Assembly (NCBI RefSeq): GCF_007558725.1
Contig: NZ_VLPL01000005.1
Span: 186,001 to 250,000 of the forward strand
DNA: 64,000 nucleotides
Direction of reading: 5' to 3'
From: Fluviicola chungangensis
GTDB taxonomy: Bacteria > Bacteroidota > Bacteroidia > Flavobacteriales_D > Crocinitomicaceae
The position numbers and the translations under genes were made by a program. Shown here piece by piece: positions 1-9,634 of the stretch (positions within the stretch are counted from its first letter, which is position 1; each line of letters starts with the position of its first letter). The notes below the pieces were generated by a model that saw only the letters and a list, made by a program, of their open reading frames with translations, made no database searches and had not been told where the DNA came from.

Positions 1-1811
<1,811 letters not shown>

Positions 1812-1830
1812 TTATCTTGATTCATTAACA

Positions 1831-1923
1831 CTTCCTCCTTGAGGAAGGGATAAAGGGGTGTGACTAATATGGGGTTCTCCGTCTAATAGACCACCCTCCT
1901 CAGTCCTCCCTCAAGGGAGGAAG
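1831..1923. repeat. Small inverted-repeat element between thiS and thiC
   Basis: This 93-bp block has long imperfect inverted ends. On the minus strand it begins CTTCCTCCCTTGAGGGAGG and ends with the inverse of CTTCCTCCTTGAGGAAGGG. The similarity continues inward for about 34 bases per side (GGTGGTC against GTGTGAC), leaving a centre of about 25 bases. No reading frame is present. It fills almost the whole thiS-thiC spacer. It could be a REP/MITE-type element or an RNA hairpin tuning thiC relative to thiS; the sequence alone does not decide. Confidence 0.6.
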
Positions 1924-1926
1924 AGA

Positions 1927-2136
1927 TCAACCTCCCTGCGTTGCTTTAATTATTAAAATATCGTCATTTTCACCGACAGGTGTTTCCTGCCAGGAATCCT
2001 TCGGAATCACTTGTCCGTTAATAGCCACAGCAATTCCCCTGGAGTTTTCACCGATTTGCTGAAAAACCACATTTGAAAGCACTGTTTGAGCTTCGACTTC
2101 TGTTGCTTGATTGTTTACTGATATTGTCATCCACAT
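1927..2136 (-). CDS. thiS: Sulfur carrier protein ThiS
   Basis: ThiS is a small ubiquitin-like protein whose C-terminal Gly-Gly is adenylated and thiocarboxylated to deliver sulfur to the thiazole of thiamine. The product is 69 aa, normal for the family, with a beta-grasp pattern (MTISVNNQ, IAVAINGQVIPKDSW, DDILIIKATQGG) and the diagnostic terminal GG. Translation may start at the first ATG or at the second, two codons later (MTISVNN), which fits the family better. It is the first gene after the TPP riboswitch, and thiC follows on the same strand. Confidence 0.93.
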   Translation of the reverse strand: MWMTISVNNQATEVEAQTVLSNVVFQQIGENSRGIAVAINGQVIPKDSWQETPVGENDDILIIKATQGG

Positions 2137-2184
2137 GTAATTTACGTACTTTAGGAATGACTACAAAGAAAGTATCCATTTCAC

Positions 2185-2262
2185 TTTTCCCTACGCCGGT
2201 ACTAACCGAACAGGTTCGAAGGGTATTTCTCAGTCAGCCGCAACCGACACCCCTAAAGTGGG
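2185..2262 (-). promoter_or_regulatory. TPP riboswitch (THI box)
   Basis: Read on the minus strand, the segment contains the conserved thi-box parts in order: TTTAGGGGTG, a P3 stem region GTCGGTTGCGGCTGAC, CTGAGA, ATACCC, GAACCTG, and GTTAGTACCGGCGTAGGGAA. This is the standard thiamine pyrophosphate aptamer. It sits directly downstream of a promoter-like box and about 50 bases upstream of thiS. No strong terminator hairpin was seen after the aptamer, so control of translation initiation at thiS is more likely than attenuation. Confidence 0.95.
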
Positions 2263-2263
2263 G

Positions 2264-2271
2264 TAAAGATA
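2264..2271 (-). promoter_or_regulatory. Bacteroidota -7 box of the thiS-thiC operon
   Basis: The minus strand reads TATCTTTA, matching the phylum-typical TAnnTTTG box except at the last base, immediately before the start of the TPP aptamer. The position is what is expected if transcription begins at the 5' edge of the riboswitch. Confidence 0.5.
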
Positions 2272-2435
2272 CAAGAGTTAATTGAGAAAGAGAAAAATGA
2301 TACGTTAAAATTTAGAGTTTTGTTAAATGATGTAATGAGAACTTTTATAAAAAGCTCAAACAGGTTAAATCACAGAATAAAGTTGATTATTAATCTGACA
2401 TTCATTAACTTACAAGATATTACAAATGTTGTATC

Positions 2436-2858
2436 ATGAAAACAATTGTTCGAATGAATAAATGGGCAAATGCCCATACATCAATTGGTTTGGATGTGCT
2501 ACGCATTGCCTTAGGTATTTTCTTGTTTTGGAAAGGAATTCAATTTGCCGGACAGACAAAAGAACTTGCCCATTTAATTGCTCCGAATAATAAGGATGCA
2601 ATTATTGTAATTATAGCGCATTACATTGCCATGTCCCATTTTGCAGGTGGTATTCTGGTAACGGTGGGTTTACTCACCCGGCTCTCTCTCGCATTTCAAT
2701 GGCCCGTTTTGGTTGGGGCGGTTATTATTAATTTTACCGGAACGATGGATTCTATGGCTTTGATTCAAGCCATTGCTGCTCTTGTGGTAGCCACATTCTT
2801 TTTAGTGGTTGGGTCAGGGAAACACTCTGTTGATTATACGCTGAAGATGAATATGTAA
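2436..2858 (+). CDS. DoxX-like integral membrane protein
   Basis: The product is 140 aa with four hydrophobic segments (around residues 18-36, 53-75, 80-100 and 107-127), the fold and size of DoxX/SURF4-like membrane proteins. Recognisable family features are LDVLRIALGIFLFWKGIQF at the N-terminus and HFAGGILVTVGLLTRLS in the middle. DoxX relatives are linked to quinone-dependent redox reactions, but the exact substrate cannot be told here. It stands alone on the plus strand, converging on the DUF1361 gene, and is preceded by the divergent thi promoter region. Confidence 0.75.
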   Translation: MKTIVRMNKWANAHTSIGLDVLRIALGIFLFWKGIQFAGQTKELAHLIAPNNKDAIIVIIAHYIAMSHFAGGILVTVGLLTRLSLAFQWPVLVGAVIINFTGTMDSMALIQAIAALVVATFFLVVGSGKHSVDYTLKMNM

Positions 2859-2883
2859 ATTCAAGTTGTACAAGCTTGTGATT

Positions 2884-2918
2884 GGGTTATATGATTAACC
2901 TGCCTTGTCATATAACCC
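2884..2918. terminator. Hairpin between convergent genes
   Basis: A perfect 11-bp inverted repeat (GGGTTATATGA and TCATATAACCC, 13-base loop) sits between the ends of the DoxX-like gene (plus) and the DUF1361 gene (minus). It has no long T tract, so it would be a weak or bidirectional terminator. Confidence 0.5.
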
Positions 2919-2932
2919 TATTCAGTTTACAC

Positions 2933-3601
2933 TTAATTAAATCTGTTTCTCTTTAAGAATCTGAACGTAAAATATATCATCGTGAGGAACAAGCCCATGA
3001 AAATGGTGACTCCCCATGTTCTGGTGTGATCGAACGGATTGATGATCCGGTCACCTACATCACCCATTAATCTGACCGGTTGATGCAAAATATCCCAACT
3101 GTTCCAACGCAGGTACCTTCCGATGTAAATTCCAAAACCGCTTACAAATAATAGAAAAACGGATAAAGTTGTAATGACTTTTTTGGATAGGAATTGCTCC
3201 ATCAGTTCTTCCAGGTTCCACAAACTGAGGAAACCATAAAGTAACCCCGTCCAGGCAAAAGAAAGAATCAACACCAGGTCAAACCAAATAGGCATGGAAG
3301 AGTGATGACTCAGGTGAAACAAATCGGTCAAAATGTACGATGCATTCGGGAAGAATAAGAGCCAAATTCCCAACATTCCGAAAACAGCCAAACGACTTTT
3401 TTGCAAATTCGGGCTCATGCTTAAGAGCATGGTCAAAAACCAAGGAATGAATGCCAGGAATAAATTCCAGTTTAAAAAGAGAAAATGCTTAGTCCCCGAA
3501 AATTCTACCCTGAAAAGAGACAGAGCAAAACAGAAAAGGGACAAAACCCCCATAAAGAGAGAAATTTGAAATTGGTTGATTTTGATTAGTTGTTTGTACA
3601 T
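2933..3601 (-). CDS. DUF1361 family membrane protein
   Basis: The product is 222 aa with about six or seven predicted membrane spans. It carries the conserved DUF1361 signatures FLTMLLSMSPN, WLLFFPNASYILTDLFHL, WTGLLYGFLSLWNLE and YIGRYLRWNSWD. The family is widespread in Gram-positives and Bacteroidota but has no assigned biochemical role. The ATG lies inside the end of the upstream dgkA-like gene (16-base overlap), so the two are translationally coupled. Confidence 0.8.
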   Translation of the reverse strand: MYKQLIKINQFQISLFMGVLSLFCFALSLFRVEFSGTKHFLFLNWNLFLAFIPWFLTMLLSMSPNLQKSRLAVFGMLGIWLLFFPNASYILTDLFHLSHHSSMPIWFDLVLILSFAWTGLLYGFLSLWNLEELMEQFLSKKVITTLSVFLLFVSGFGIYIGRYLRWNSWDILHQPVRLMGDVGDRIINPFDHTRTWGVTIFMGLFLTMIYFTFRFLKRNRFN

Positions 3602-3975
3602 AAGGTGATGATTTTAGGTAAGAAAATGATGATTCCAGTAACTAATGCAGAAACAGCACTGATCAGCACAGCAGCCGCTGCCAGGTCTTTTACTTTTTTG
3701 ATTTGGGGGTGTTTTTCAGGAGAAACAAAGTCGGCCAGGGCTTCCAGTGACGTATTGATCAACTCACAAATAAATACGATGCCGATTACTATGACCAGTA
3801 AAACCCATTCGCTTAAGGATATTCTCAGGACAAACCCCAAAATGAGTGCAATTATTGCCGAAACCAAATGAATCCGTGCATTGTGCTCTTCACTGAATAA
3901 TGTTCTCAGTCCTGCAAAAGCATGCTTGAAGCTAAGGAGTCGTTGGGATATGGAAAAAGGGTTGGATGTTTTCAT
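3586..3975 (-). CDS. dgkA: Diacylglycerol/undecaprenol kinase family protein
   Basis: The product is 129 aa and predicted to be trimeric and membrane-embedded, with three membrane segments and an N-terminal amphipathic region (FKHAFAGLRTLFSEEHNARIH). The family core is clear: VFICELINTSLEALADF carries the Glu and Asn that bind metal and nucleotide, and VKDLAAAAVLISA carries the conserved Asp. In organisms outside the Enterobacteria such proteins usually phosphorylate undecaprenol, recycling the lipid carrier for peptidoglycan and polysaccharide; that substrate is an inference here. Its end overlaps the start of the DUF1361 gene. Confidence 0.88.
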   Translation of the reverse strand: MKTSNPFSISQRLLSFKHAFAGLRTLFSEEHNARIHLVSAIIALILGFVLRISLSEWVLLVIVIGIVFICELINTSLEALADFVSPEKHPQIKKVKDLAAAAVLISAVSALVTGIIIFLPKIITLCTNN

Positions 3976-4111
3976 TTTTGCGCAGTTAACTGTTACTGAA
4001 ACGCAAAGAATGGAAGATATTGTGGAATTAGCATTTATTGGGAAATCCCTGTTCCTTTTTAATCCCCTGTATTAAAAACTGAAAAGATGGTTTTACAAAT
4101 TTCAAGATACT

Positions 4112-4142
4112 AAAAAAGCCCCGACATTTATCGGGGCTTTTG
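4112..4142 (-). terminator. Intrinsic terminator of pnp
   Basis: On the minus strand AAAAGCCCCGA, a 6-base loop and TCGGGGC are followed by TTTTTT, a classic rho-independent terminator just past the pnp stop codon. The symmetrical A/T flanks mean it could also stop transcription coming from the left. Confidence 0.85.
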
Positions 4143-4159
4143 TTTTATGCTAGTTTCAA

Positions 4160-6307
4160 TTACTCAGCTTTTGGAGCTTCAGCAGCTTTCTCCGGTCTTG
4201 GTAATAACACTTTACGGGACAATTTCCATTTTTTCGTTTTCGGATCTTTTCCGACTACTTTAAACTTCAATACGTCTCCTTCTTTTACTACGTCTTCCAT
4301 TTTCGCTACTTTCTCCCAGGAGAACTCAGAGATGTGGATCAACCCGTCTGTTCCCGGAAGTATTTCAACGAATACCCCGAAATCTTTGATCGCTTTCACT
4401 TTTCCTTCGTATTCCATGCCTTCTTCTACAGTTGGAGGGAAAGCGATGGAGCGGATGCGTGAATTCGCAGCGTTCATGTCTTTCGCATTGTTCGACATAA
4501 TCTGAACACGTCCTTCACCTGTTTCCAATTCTTCGATAGTAATAGTTGTGTTCGTATCTTTTTGGATTCCCTGGATGATCTTACCTCCAGGTCCGATGAT
4601 CGCTCCGATCATATCGTTCGGCACATTGAATGCTTCGATACGAGGAGTTTGCGGCTTGAAGTCCGGATTTGGTTTCGCAATTGTTTCAACAATCTTGTTC
4701 AAGATGTGTAAACGACCTGCACGAGCTTGCTCCAATGCCTGGATCAATACTTCATATGGTAAACCGTCTACTTTAATATCCATTTGGCAAGCTGTGATTC
4801 CAGCTGCTGTTCCGGTTACTTTAAAGTCCATATCTCCTAAGTGATCTTCATCTCCTAAAATATCGGACAATACTGCAAATTTACCTTCGTCGGCAACCAA
4901 TCCCATAGCAATTCCTGAAACAGGCGCCTTGATTTGAACACCACCATCCATCAATGCCAATGTACCTGCACACACAGTTGCCATCGAAGACGAACCGTTT
5001 GATTCCAGGATATCTGACACCAAGCGGATCGTATATGCATTATCTTCCGGAAGAACCGGTTTCAATGCACGTAATGCCAGGTTTCCGTGTCCGATCTCGC
5101 GACGGGAAGTTCCACGCAAAGGCTTCGCTTCTCCTGTAGAGAATGGAGGGAAGTTATAATGTAATAAGAATTTCTCTGTTCCGTGGAAAGTCACTCCGTC
5201 GATCAATTGCTCATCCATTTTACCACCAAGCGTCAAGGTGGTCAATGACTGCGTTTCTCCGCGTGTAAATACTGCAGATCCGTGAACCATTGGTAAGTAA
5301 TCTACTTCCGCCCAAATCGGACGAATCTCGTCGAATTTACGACCATCCAAACGCTTTTGTTCGTTCAACATCACCCAACGCACTGCTTTTTTCTTCACTT
5401 CAGAGAAGTAAGTAGAAATGAATCCTCCTACTTCAAGCAATTCTTCTTCTGAATATGCAGCTTTCACTTCCGTTTTGATGGCGTCAAACAATTCTGTTCT
5501 TTTCGCTTTATTAGCAAGACCCTGACGAGCAACTTCTTTACATTTATCCATTGCCAATTCGTACACTTTCGCTTTCACTTCCTCATTATGAGTTTCGTGA
5601 GAGTATTCACGCTTCGGATTAGCTGTCGGGATCATAGCTCCAAGATCTAACTGGAACTGACATTGCTCCTTAATTGCAGCATGTGCAATTTTAATCGCCT
5701 CAACCATTTCCAATTCCGAGATCTCTTTGAATTCTCCTTCGATCATGTTTACGTCTTTCATGGTACCGGCAACCATCATATCGATATCAGCCGATTTCAT
5801 TTCTTCCATGGTAGGATTCACGATCCACTCCCCGTTCACACGGCCCACACGTACTTCAGACATCGGTCCGTTGAACGGAATATCCGACACTGCAATTGCA
5901 GCAGAAGCTGCCAAACCACACAGTGCATCCGGGTTGTTTACACCATCGTAAGCCAACAATTGAATCATCAACTGAACTTCTGCATGGTAATCGTCCGGGA
6001 ATAATGGACGCAATGCGCGGTCCACCAAACGCATGACCAAAATTTCTGCTTCAGACGGACGTGCCTCTCTGCGGAAGAAACCTCCCGGAAAACGTCCTGC
6101 TGCCGCATATTTCTCACGGTAATCTACCGTTAACGGAAGGAAATCTACTCCTTCTTTTGCCTCTGGTGCCGCAACTACTGTTGCCAATAACACCGTGTTG
6201 CCCATTTGTAACACTACTGACCCGTCGGCTTGTTTTGCCAATTTTCCGGTCTCGATGGAAATTTCTTTCCCGCCAGTAACGATGGACTTTTTGATTCCTA
6301 TATTCAT
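4160..6307 (-). CDS. pnp: Polyribonucleotide nucleotidyltransferase (PNPase)
   Basis: PNPase is a 3'-5' phosphorolytic exoribonuclease of mRNA decay. The 715-aa product has the full domain set: two RNase PH cores (first with [20 protein letters not shown] and [12 protein letters not shown]; second with [36 protein letters not shown] and [19 protein letters not shown]), a KH domain near residues 555-615 ([17 protein letters not shown]) and an S1 domain near 622-690 ([20 protein letters not shown]). The C-terminus is a short Ala/Pro/Lys tail. rpsO lies upstream on the same strand, the usual bacterial order, with a terminator and palindromes between them. Confidence 0.98.
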   Translation of the reverse strand: MNIGIKKSIVTGGKEISIETGKLAKQADGSVVLQMGNTVLLATVVAAPEAKEGVDFLPLTVDYREKYAAAGRFPGGFFRREARPSEAEILVMRLVDRALRPLFPDDYHAEVQLMIQLLAYDGVNNPDALCGLAASAAIAVSDIPFNGPMSEVRVGRVNGEWIVNPTMEEMKSADIDMMVAGTMKDVNMIEGEFKEISELEMVEAIKIAHAAIKEQCQFQLDLGAMIPTANPKREYSHETHNEEVKAKVYELAMDKCKEVARQGLANKAKRTELFDAIKTEVKAAYSEEELLEVGGFISTYFSEVKKKAVRWVMLNEQKRLDGRKFDEIRPIWAEVDYLPMVHGSAVFTRGETQSLTTLTLGGKMDEQLIDGVTFHGTEKFLLHYNFPPFSTGEAKPLRGTSRREIGHGNLALRALKPVLPEDNAYTIRLVSDILESNGSSSMATVCAGTLALMDGGVQIKAPVSGIAMGLVADEGKFAVLSDILGDEDHLGDMDFKVTGTAAGITACQMDIKVDGLPYEVLIQALEQARAGRLHILNKIVETIAKPNPDFKPQTPRIEAFNVPNDMIGAIIGPGGKIIQGIQKDTNTTITIEELETGEGRVQIMSNNAKDMNAANSRIRSIAFPPTVEEGMEYEGKVKAIKDFGVFVEILPGTDGLIHISEFSWEKVAKMEDVVKEGDVLKFKVVGKDPKTKKWKLSRKVLLPRPEKAAEAPKAE

Positions 6308-6350
6308 ATTTATCTATTACGTGTTTAAAATGCCTTCATTTATATGTACT

Positions 6351-6368
6351 GACGCGAGGCCTCGCGTC
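6351..6368. repeat. 18-bp perfect palindrome in the rpsO-pnp spacer
   Basis: GACGCGAGG is followed directly by its exact inverse CCTCGCGTC, with no loop. It lies about 45 bases upstream of pnp. It is much more GC-rich than the spacer around it, suggesting an inserted repeat or protein-binding site rather than ordinary spacer. Confidence 0.7.
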
Positions 6369-6377
6369 CCTGTCTTT

Positions 6378-6394
6378 ATCGTTCTACGAACGAT
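6378..6394. repeat. Inverted repeat ATCGTTC-TAC-GAACGAT
   Basis: A 7-bp perfect inverted repeat with a 3-base centre lies between the 18-bp palindrome and the rpsO terminator. Its GTTC/GAAC core echoes the larger palindrome at 6453-6480. Confidence 0.5.
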
Positions 6395-6400
6395 TTAAAC

Positions 6401-6442
6401 AAAAAAGGGGACACCGGATAATTCCGACAAGCCCCCCTTTTT
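6401..6442 (-). terminator. Intrinsic terminator of rpsO
   Basis: On the minus strand AAAAAGGGG pairs with CCCCTTTTTT around an inner stem CGGA-ATTA-TCCG. The hairpin ends in a run of T. It follows rpsO and should reduce read-through into pnp, giving pnp partly separate expression. Confidence 0.75.
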
Positions 6443-6452
6443 AATATTTGTC

Positions 6453-6480
6453 GTAGGAACGAAACGTTTTTCGTTCCTAC
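6453..6480. repeat. 28-base palindromic element of the GTAGG...CCTAC type
   Basis: A 12-bp perfect stem (GTAGGAACGAAA and its inverse) surrounds a 4-base centre CGTT, 9 bases after the rpsO stop codon. It has the same outer design (GTAGG...CCTAC) as the 40-bp palindrome at 54793-54832, so the two may belong to one dispersed family. Confidence 0.6.
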
Positions 6481-6489
6481 CGTTTCGAA

Positions 6490-6759
6490 TTAACGACGTA
6501 AACCTAATTCTTTGATCAACGCACGGTATTTCTCGATATCCTTTTTCTTAAGGTAATCTAACATACTGCGACGCTTACCAACCAATAACTGCAAAGATCT
6601 TTGTGTTCCGTAATCTTTACGGTTCTTTTTCAAATGCTCCGTTAAGTGAGCGATACGAAATGTAAACAAAGCAACTTGTGCTTCTGTAGAACCTGTGTTT
6701 GTTTCTGAACCTCCGTGTTTAGCGAAGATCTCTTTCTTTTTTGCTGAATCTAAATACAT
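6490..6759 (-). CDS. rpsO: 30S ribosomal protein S15
   Basis: S15 binds the 16S rRNA central domain early in 30S assembly. The 89-aa product has the family's usual length and signatures: HGGSETNTGSTEAQVALFTF, ITEHLKKNRKDYGT-type helix (HLTEHLKKNRKDYGTQR), LLVGKRRSMLDYLKKKD and YRALIKELGLRR at the end. It is upstream of pnp on the minus strand, a conserved arrangement. In other bacteria S15 represses its own translation; no such RNA fold was identified here. Confidence 0.98.
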   Translation of the reverse strand: MYLDSAKKKEIFAKHGGSETNTGSTEAQVALFTFRIAHLTEHLKKNRKDYGTQRSLQLLVGKRRSMLDYLKKKDIEKYRALIKELGLRR

Positions 6760-6814
6760 GCCAATATTACTTGAATGATTATTATGTAGAACCCCAACTT
6801 TTGGAATTATGGTG

Positions 6815-6822
6815 CAAAGATA
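6815..6822 (-). promoter_or_regulatory. -7 box of rpsO
   Basis: The minus strand reads TATCTTTG followed by CACC, an exact match to the Bacteroidota TAnnTTTG box, about 55 bases before the rpsO ATG. Confidence 0.6.
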
Positions 6823-6823
6823 G

Positions 6824-6865
6824 CAACTAATTCCGAATTATGAACGCTGAATAATGAATTAGTTG
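6824..6865. repeat. Inverted repeat abutting the rpsO promoter
   Basis: CAACTAATTC and GAATTAGTTG form a 10-bp perfect inverted repeat separated by 22 bases, starting one base beyond the -7 box. It covers the region where the upstream promoter element would be, so it could be an operator or a dispersed repeat. Similar AATTCCGAATT wording occurs near 43805-43835. Confidence 0.5.
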
Positions 6866-7061
6866 AGCCAATGCTTACTTTTCGTGATAGATTTCCAGGA
6901 CTTCCCGGTACTTTTTCAATTGCTGTGGGAAATTGATCCATGCATACTAACCGGTTGGGAACAAATGTGGTACATTCTGAGCTTCAGACGTAAAAACGAA
7001 AATAAAAGAAATTGACAGTGTAAGGAGCATTCGTCACACTCCCGAATAAACGTTTAAATGG
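6866..7061. other. Non-coding spacer
   Basis: Together with the promoter and repeat at 6815-6865 this completes a gap of about 300 bases without a gene between rpsO and the MORN-like gene. No start-to-stop frame with recognisable content, RNA gene or strong hairpin was seen in it. Confidence 0.5.
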
Positions 7062-7982
7062 TTACAGCCCTCCGTCGGAGACATACATTCCATCTTTGAA
7101 GATCCGGACTTTCAGAAGTACACCGTCCCGGTCATAGACAAATACTTTTCCATCTTTCAGCTGACCGTTTCTAAATTGTCCGTCGATCCAGATCTCATCT
7201 GAAACCGTGTACAATTTATTGAATCCATTCGGTTGGAAAACAGCCCCTTTGGCAACACGCGGAGTGTGAATAAACGGTGCATTCATGATCGAATTGCGGA
7301 CAGGAGAATTGGTATTTGAATCCTGAATCTTTTCAATCTGGCTTACTACATTCTGAATTTCAGGATTTTCTACAGTGACTTTATGCGGTGTTCTTACACT
7401 CAGGTATGTGGAGTACAATTGCGGATAATTTTGTGACAACCAGGCAAAATTCACATGCGCATTTTGAGACTGGTTTTGATTGAGGGATTCCTCTACCCAA
7501 AACTGATATGAAAACGGAACACTGAATGCACGTTTCGCAAAGAATACCTGACCGGCAACCATTTCACGATTGTGGAACATCATACGGCAATCAAATAATC
7601 CGTTGTGGACCTCCAGGTTTTGAGGCTGTGTATTTTTTCTTGAAACGCTGCTAGCCTGAAGCAATTCTCCTTTTCTGTCAAAACGGAAATAAGCACCGCC
7701 GGGTCTGTTGTCTAAATATTCACCGATCAGTCGCGGTGTTTTTCCATCCGGATAATAACAGATCCATGCACCAAACTTTCGGCCTTTAATGTATCTTCCT
7801 TCTTTCCTTTTTGATTTGCTATCCAGCGAAGTGGCATCATTTTCCTCATCAACAACCCAATACCCTGTTCTTTTTCCATGAGCATCCAGTTTATTCAACG
7901 TATCTGCTTCGCTAACTTTTGCAGACCAGCCAATGTTGGTGAGCAAAAATAAAAAAGTGAATATGCTAATTAATTTGTTCAA
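7062..7982 (-). CDS. Secreted protein with MORN/YwqK-like repeats
   Basis: The 306-aa product has a signal peptide (MNKLISIFTFLFLLTNIGWS, cleavage near residue 20). Two parts show the antitoxin-YwqK/MORN pattern of a short beta hairpin with a Gly and aromatic residue: GKRTGYWVVDEE, KEGRYIKGRKFGAWICYYPD and IGEYLDNRPGGAYFRF near residues 35-105, and GQFRNGQLKDGKVFVYD near the C-terminus. Such repeats are common in exported Bacteroidota proteins with no known enzymatic role. The middle (residues 120-230) matches nothing I recognise. It is a single gene with long flanking spacers. Confidence 0.6.
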   Translation of the reverse strand: MNKLISIFTFLFLLTNIGWSAKVSEADTLNKLDAHGKRTGYWVVDEENDATSLDSKSKRKEGRYIKGRKFGAWICYYPDGKTPRLIGEYLDNRPGGAYFRFDRKGELLQASSVSRKNTQPQNLEVHNGLFDCRMMFHNREMVAGQVFFAKRAFSVPFSYQFWVEESLNQNQSQNAHVNFAWLSQNYPQLYSTYLSVRTPHKVTVENPEIQNVVSQIEKIQDSNTNSPVRNSIMNAPFIHTPRVAKGAVFQPNGFNKLYTVSDEIWIDGQFRNGQLKDGKVFVYDRDGVLLKVRIFKDGMYVSDGGL

Positions 7983-8176
7983 GGTAAAATATCTTTAGTT
8001 CTGCATTAGTTTTCAGTAGAACGAATATATACTTTTCAACCATATACAGAAGCTCCTGATGAAAATATTTTCTGAACAAATGAATATTCAACCTATTTCA
8101 ACGAATAAATGAATCCCCGGTGAATTTGGCCCGATTCATTGATATAGCAAGAGAATATTGTAGTACTCACGGGAAA

Positions 8177-8737
8177 TCAGTCAACTAAATCCAGTTCGAT
8201 GGAAATTATCCGGGAATCCTTTGAACAGGCCAATTGTACCTTTTCCGAATCCTCAATTAACAAAAGTGCCGGAGCGTGAATAAATCGAATGCCGGCCGTA
8301 CACGACCCGGATTCAAGAAACACCATATCGGTTGTTTCGGGTAAAACAACCTCGGTCTCCCCTGAAAAATGGCTGATATGCAGTTTGGGATGGTAAACGG
8401 GCTTGAAAAATATGTTGAAGTCCGTAATCTTCCCCTTTCCTTTCGTAGACCATTCTCCACTGAAACGAGCCAATTCAAATTCACTGACGTCTTGACGGAT
8501 TACCCCATTTGGTGTTCGATGTTCCATTTCCAGCTTTCCTTTCAGAGGAATCAAAATACGTTCATATCCGTGAAAAACGGTAAAGTCGGACACTTCTGTC
8601 TTCACTACAGCCGTACTGATCCTCCAATCAAAATTACGCTCTTCCAGGCTCGCTCCTTCCGGAGAAATAATCAGCTGCGTGGTAGTCCCTCCGCTCCACG
8701 TTGAAGATCTAAAATCCGCTTCTGTGAGTATTTTCAT
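8177..8737 (-). CDS. hutD: HutD family protein
   Basis: The 186-aa cupin-like product shows the HutD hallmarks: WSGGTTTQLIISPEG near the N-terminus, FDWRISTAVVKTEVSDFTVF and GYERILIPLKGKLEMEH. HutD proteins usually accompany histidine-utilisation operons and are thought to influence histidine or urocanate levels, but no hutHUI genes are in this window, so this copy is an orphan. The start is 43 bases past the accD stop, with the accD terminator in between. Confidence 0.8.
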   Translation of the reverse strand: MKILTEADFRSSTWSGGTTTQLIISPEGASLEERNFDWRISTAVVKTEVSDFTVFHGYERILIPLKGKLEMEHRTPNGVIRQDVSEFELARFSGEWSTKGKGKITDFNIFFKPVYHPKLHISHFSGETEVVLPETTDMVFLESGSCTAGIRFIHAPALLLIEDSEKVQLACSKDSRIISIELDLVD

Positions 8738-8740
8738 GGC

Positions 8741-8772
8741 AAAAAAAATCCTCCCGGTTTTACCGGGAGGAA
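8741..8772 (-). terminator. Intrinsic terminator after accD
   Basis: On the minus strand TCCTCCCGGT and ACCGGGAGGA form a 10-bp stem with a tiny AAA-rich loop, followed by TTTTTTTT. It ends the fba-accD transcript. Because hutD starts 4 bases later, hutD needs read-through or a promoter inside the hairpin region. Confidence 0.9.
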
Positions 8773-8779
8773 CTATTCA

Positions 8780-9625
8780 TTAAGATCTGAAAAGTTTCAG
8801 GGAATGTCCTAACTTTTCTTTCAATTCTGTTCGATCGATAATATAGTCGAGGAATCCATGTTCCAAAACGAATTCGGAAGTCTGGAATCCGTCCGGAAGA
8901 TCCCGGCCAATGGTTTCTTTCACTACCCGCGGTCCGGCAAAACCGATCAACGCTTCCGGCTCCGCAATGTTAATATCACCCAACATGGCAAAGGAAGCGG
9001 TCACACCACCGGTTGTAGGATCCGTCAAATATGAAATGTAAGGCAATTTGTGATTGGACAATTGTCCCAGTTTACCTGAAACCTTCGCCATTTGCATCAG
9101 GGAAAAACCTGCTTCCATCATACGTGCTCCCCCCGACTTTGAAATGATCATGAAAGGCGCTTTCAACTCAATTGCTTTGTCAATGGCACGTGCGATTTTC
9201 TCACCCATGACTGACCCCATGGAGCCACCCACAAATGCAAAGTCCATAGCTGCAACAACGAACGGATGTCCATCCATGTCACCATAGGCTGTTCTGATCG
9301 CATCTTTTAACCCGGTTGCTTTTTGGGTTGCCTTGATTCGGTCGGTATATTTTTTCGTATCTACGAATTCCAGCGGATCACCGGATGTTACTTTTTCATT
9401 GATCTCGGTATACTTACCTTCATCAAAAATGAGCTGAAAATATTGCTCGGAACCAATTCTTTCATGGTTTGAACAACGATCGCACACCCACGAATTTTTC
9501 TCCAGGTCCTGTGCCGTAAACACTGTTTTACAACGGGAACATTTACTCCAAAGTCCTTCCGGGGTTTCTTTCTTATCTTTTGTAGAGGTAGTAATACCTT
9601 CTTTGGAACGTTTAAACCAACTCAT
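8780..9625 (-). CDS. accD: Acetyl-CoA carboxylase carboxyltransferase subunit beta
   Basis: AccD with AccA forms the carboxyltransferase that moves CO2 from biotin to acetyl-CoA to give malonyl-CoA, the committed step of fatty acid synthesis. The 281-aa product has the N-terminal four-Cys zinc ribbon (CSRCKTVF and CDRCSNHE), then the crotonase-fold core with FVGGSMGSVMGEKIARA, SKSGGARMMEAGFSLMQM, DPTTGGVTASFAMLGD and AGPRVVKETIGRDLPDGFQ. It is 9 bases downstream of fbaA on the same strand, so the two are co-transcribed, and ends at a strong terminator. Confidence 0.97.
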   Translation of the reverse strand: MSWFKRSKEGITTSTKDKKETPEGLWSKCSRCKTVFTAQDLEKNSWVCDRCSNHERIGSEQYFQLIFDEGKYTEINEKVTSGDPLEFVDTKKYTDRIKATQKATGLKDAIRTAYGDMDGHPFVVAAMDFAFVGGSMGSVMGEKIARAIDKAIELKAPFMIISKSGGARMMEAGFSLMQMAKVSGKLGQLSNHKLPYISYLTDPTTGGVTASFAMLGDINIAEPEALIGFAGPRVVKETIGRDLPDGFQTSEFVLEHGFLDYIIDRTELKEKLGHSLKLFRS

Positions 9626-9634
9626 ATCACCAGC

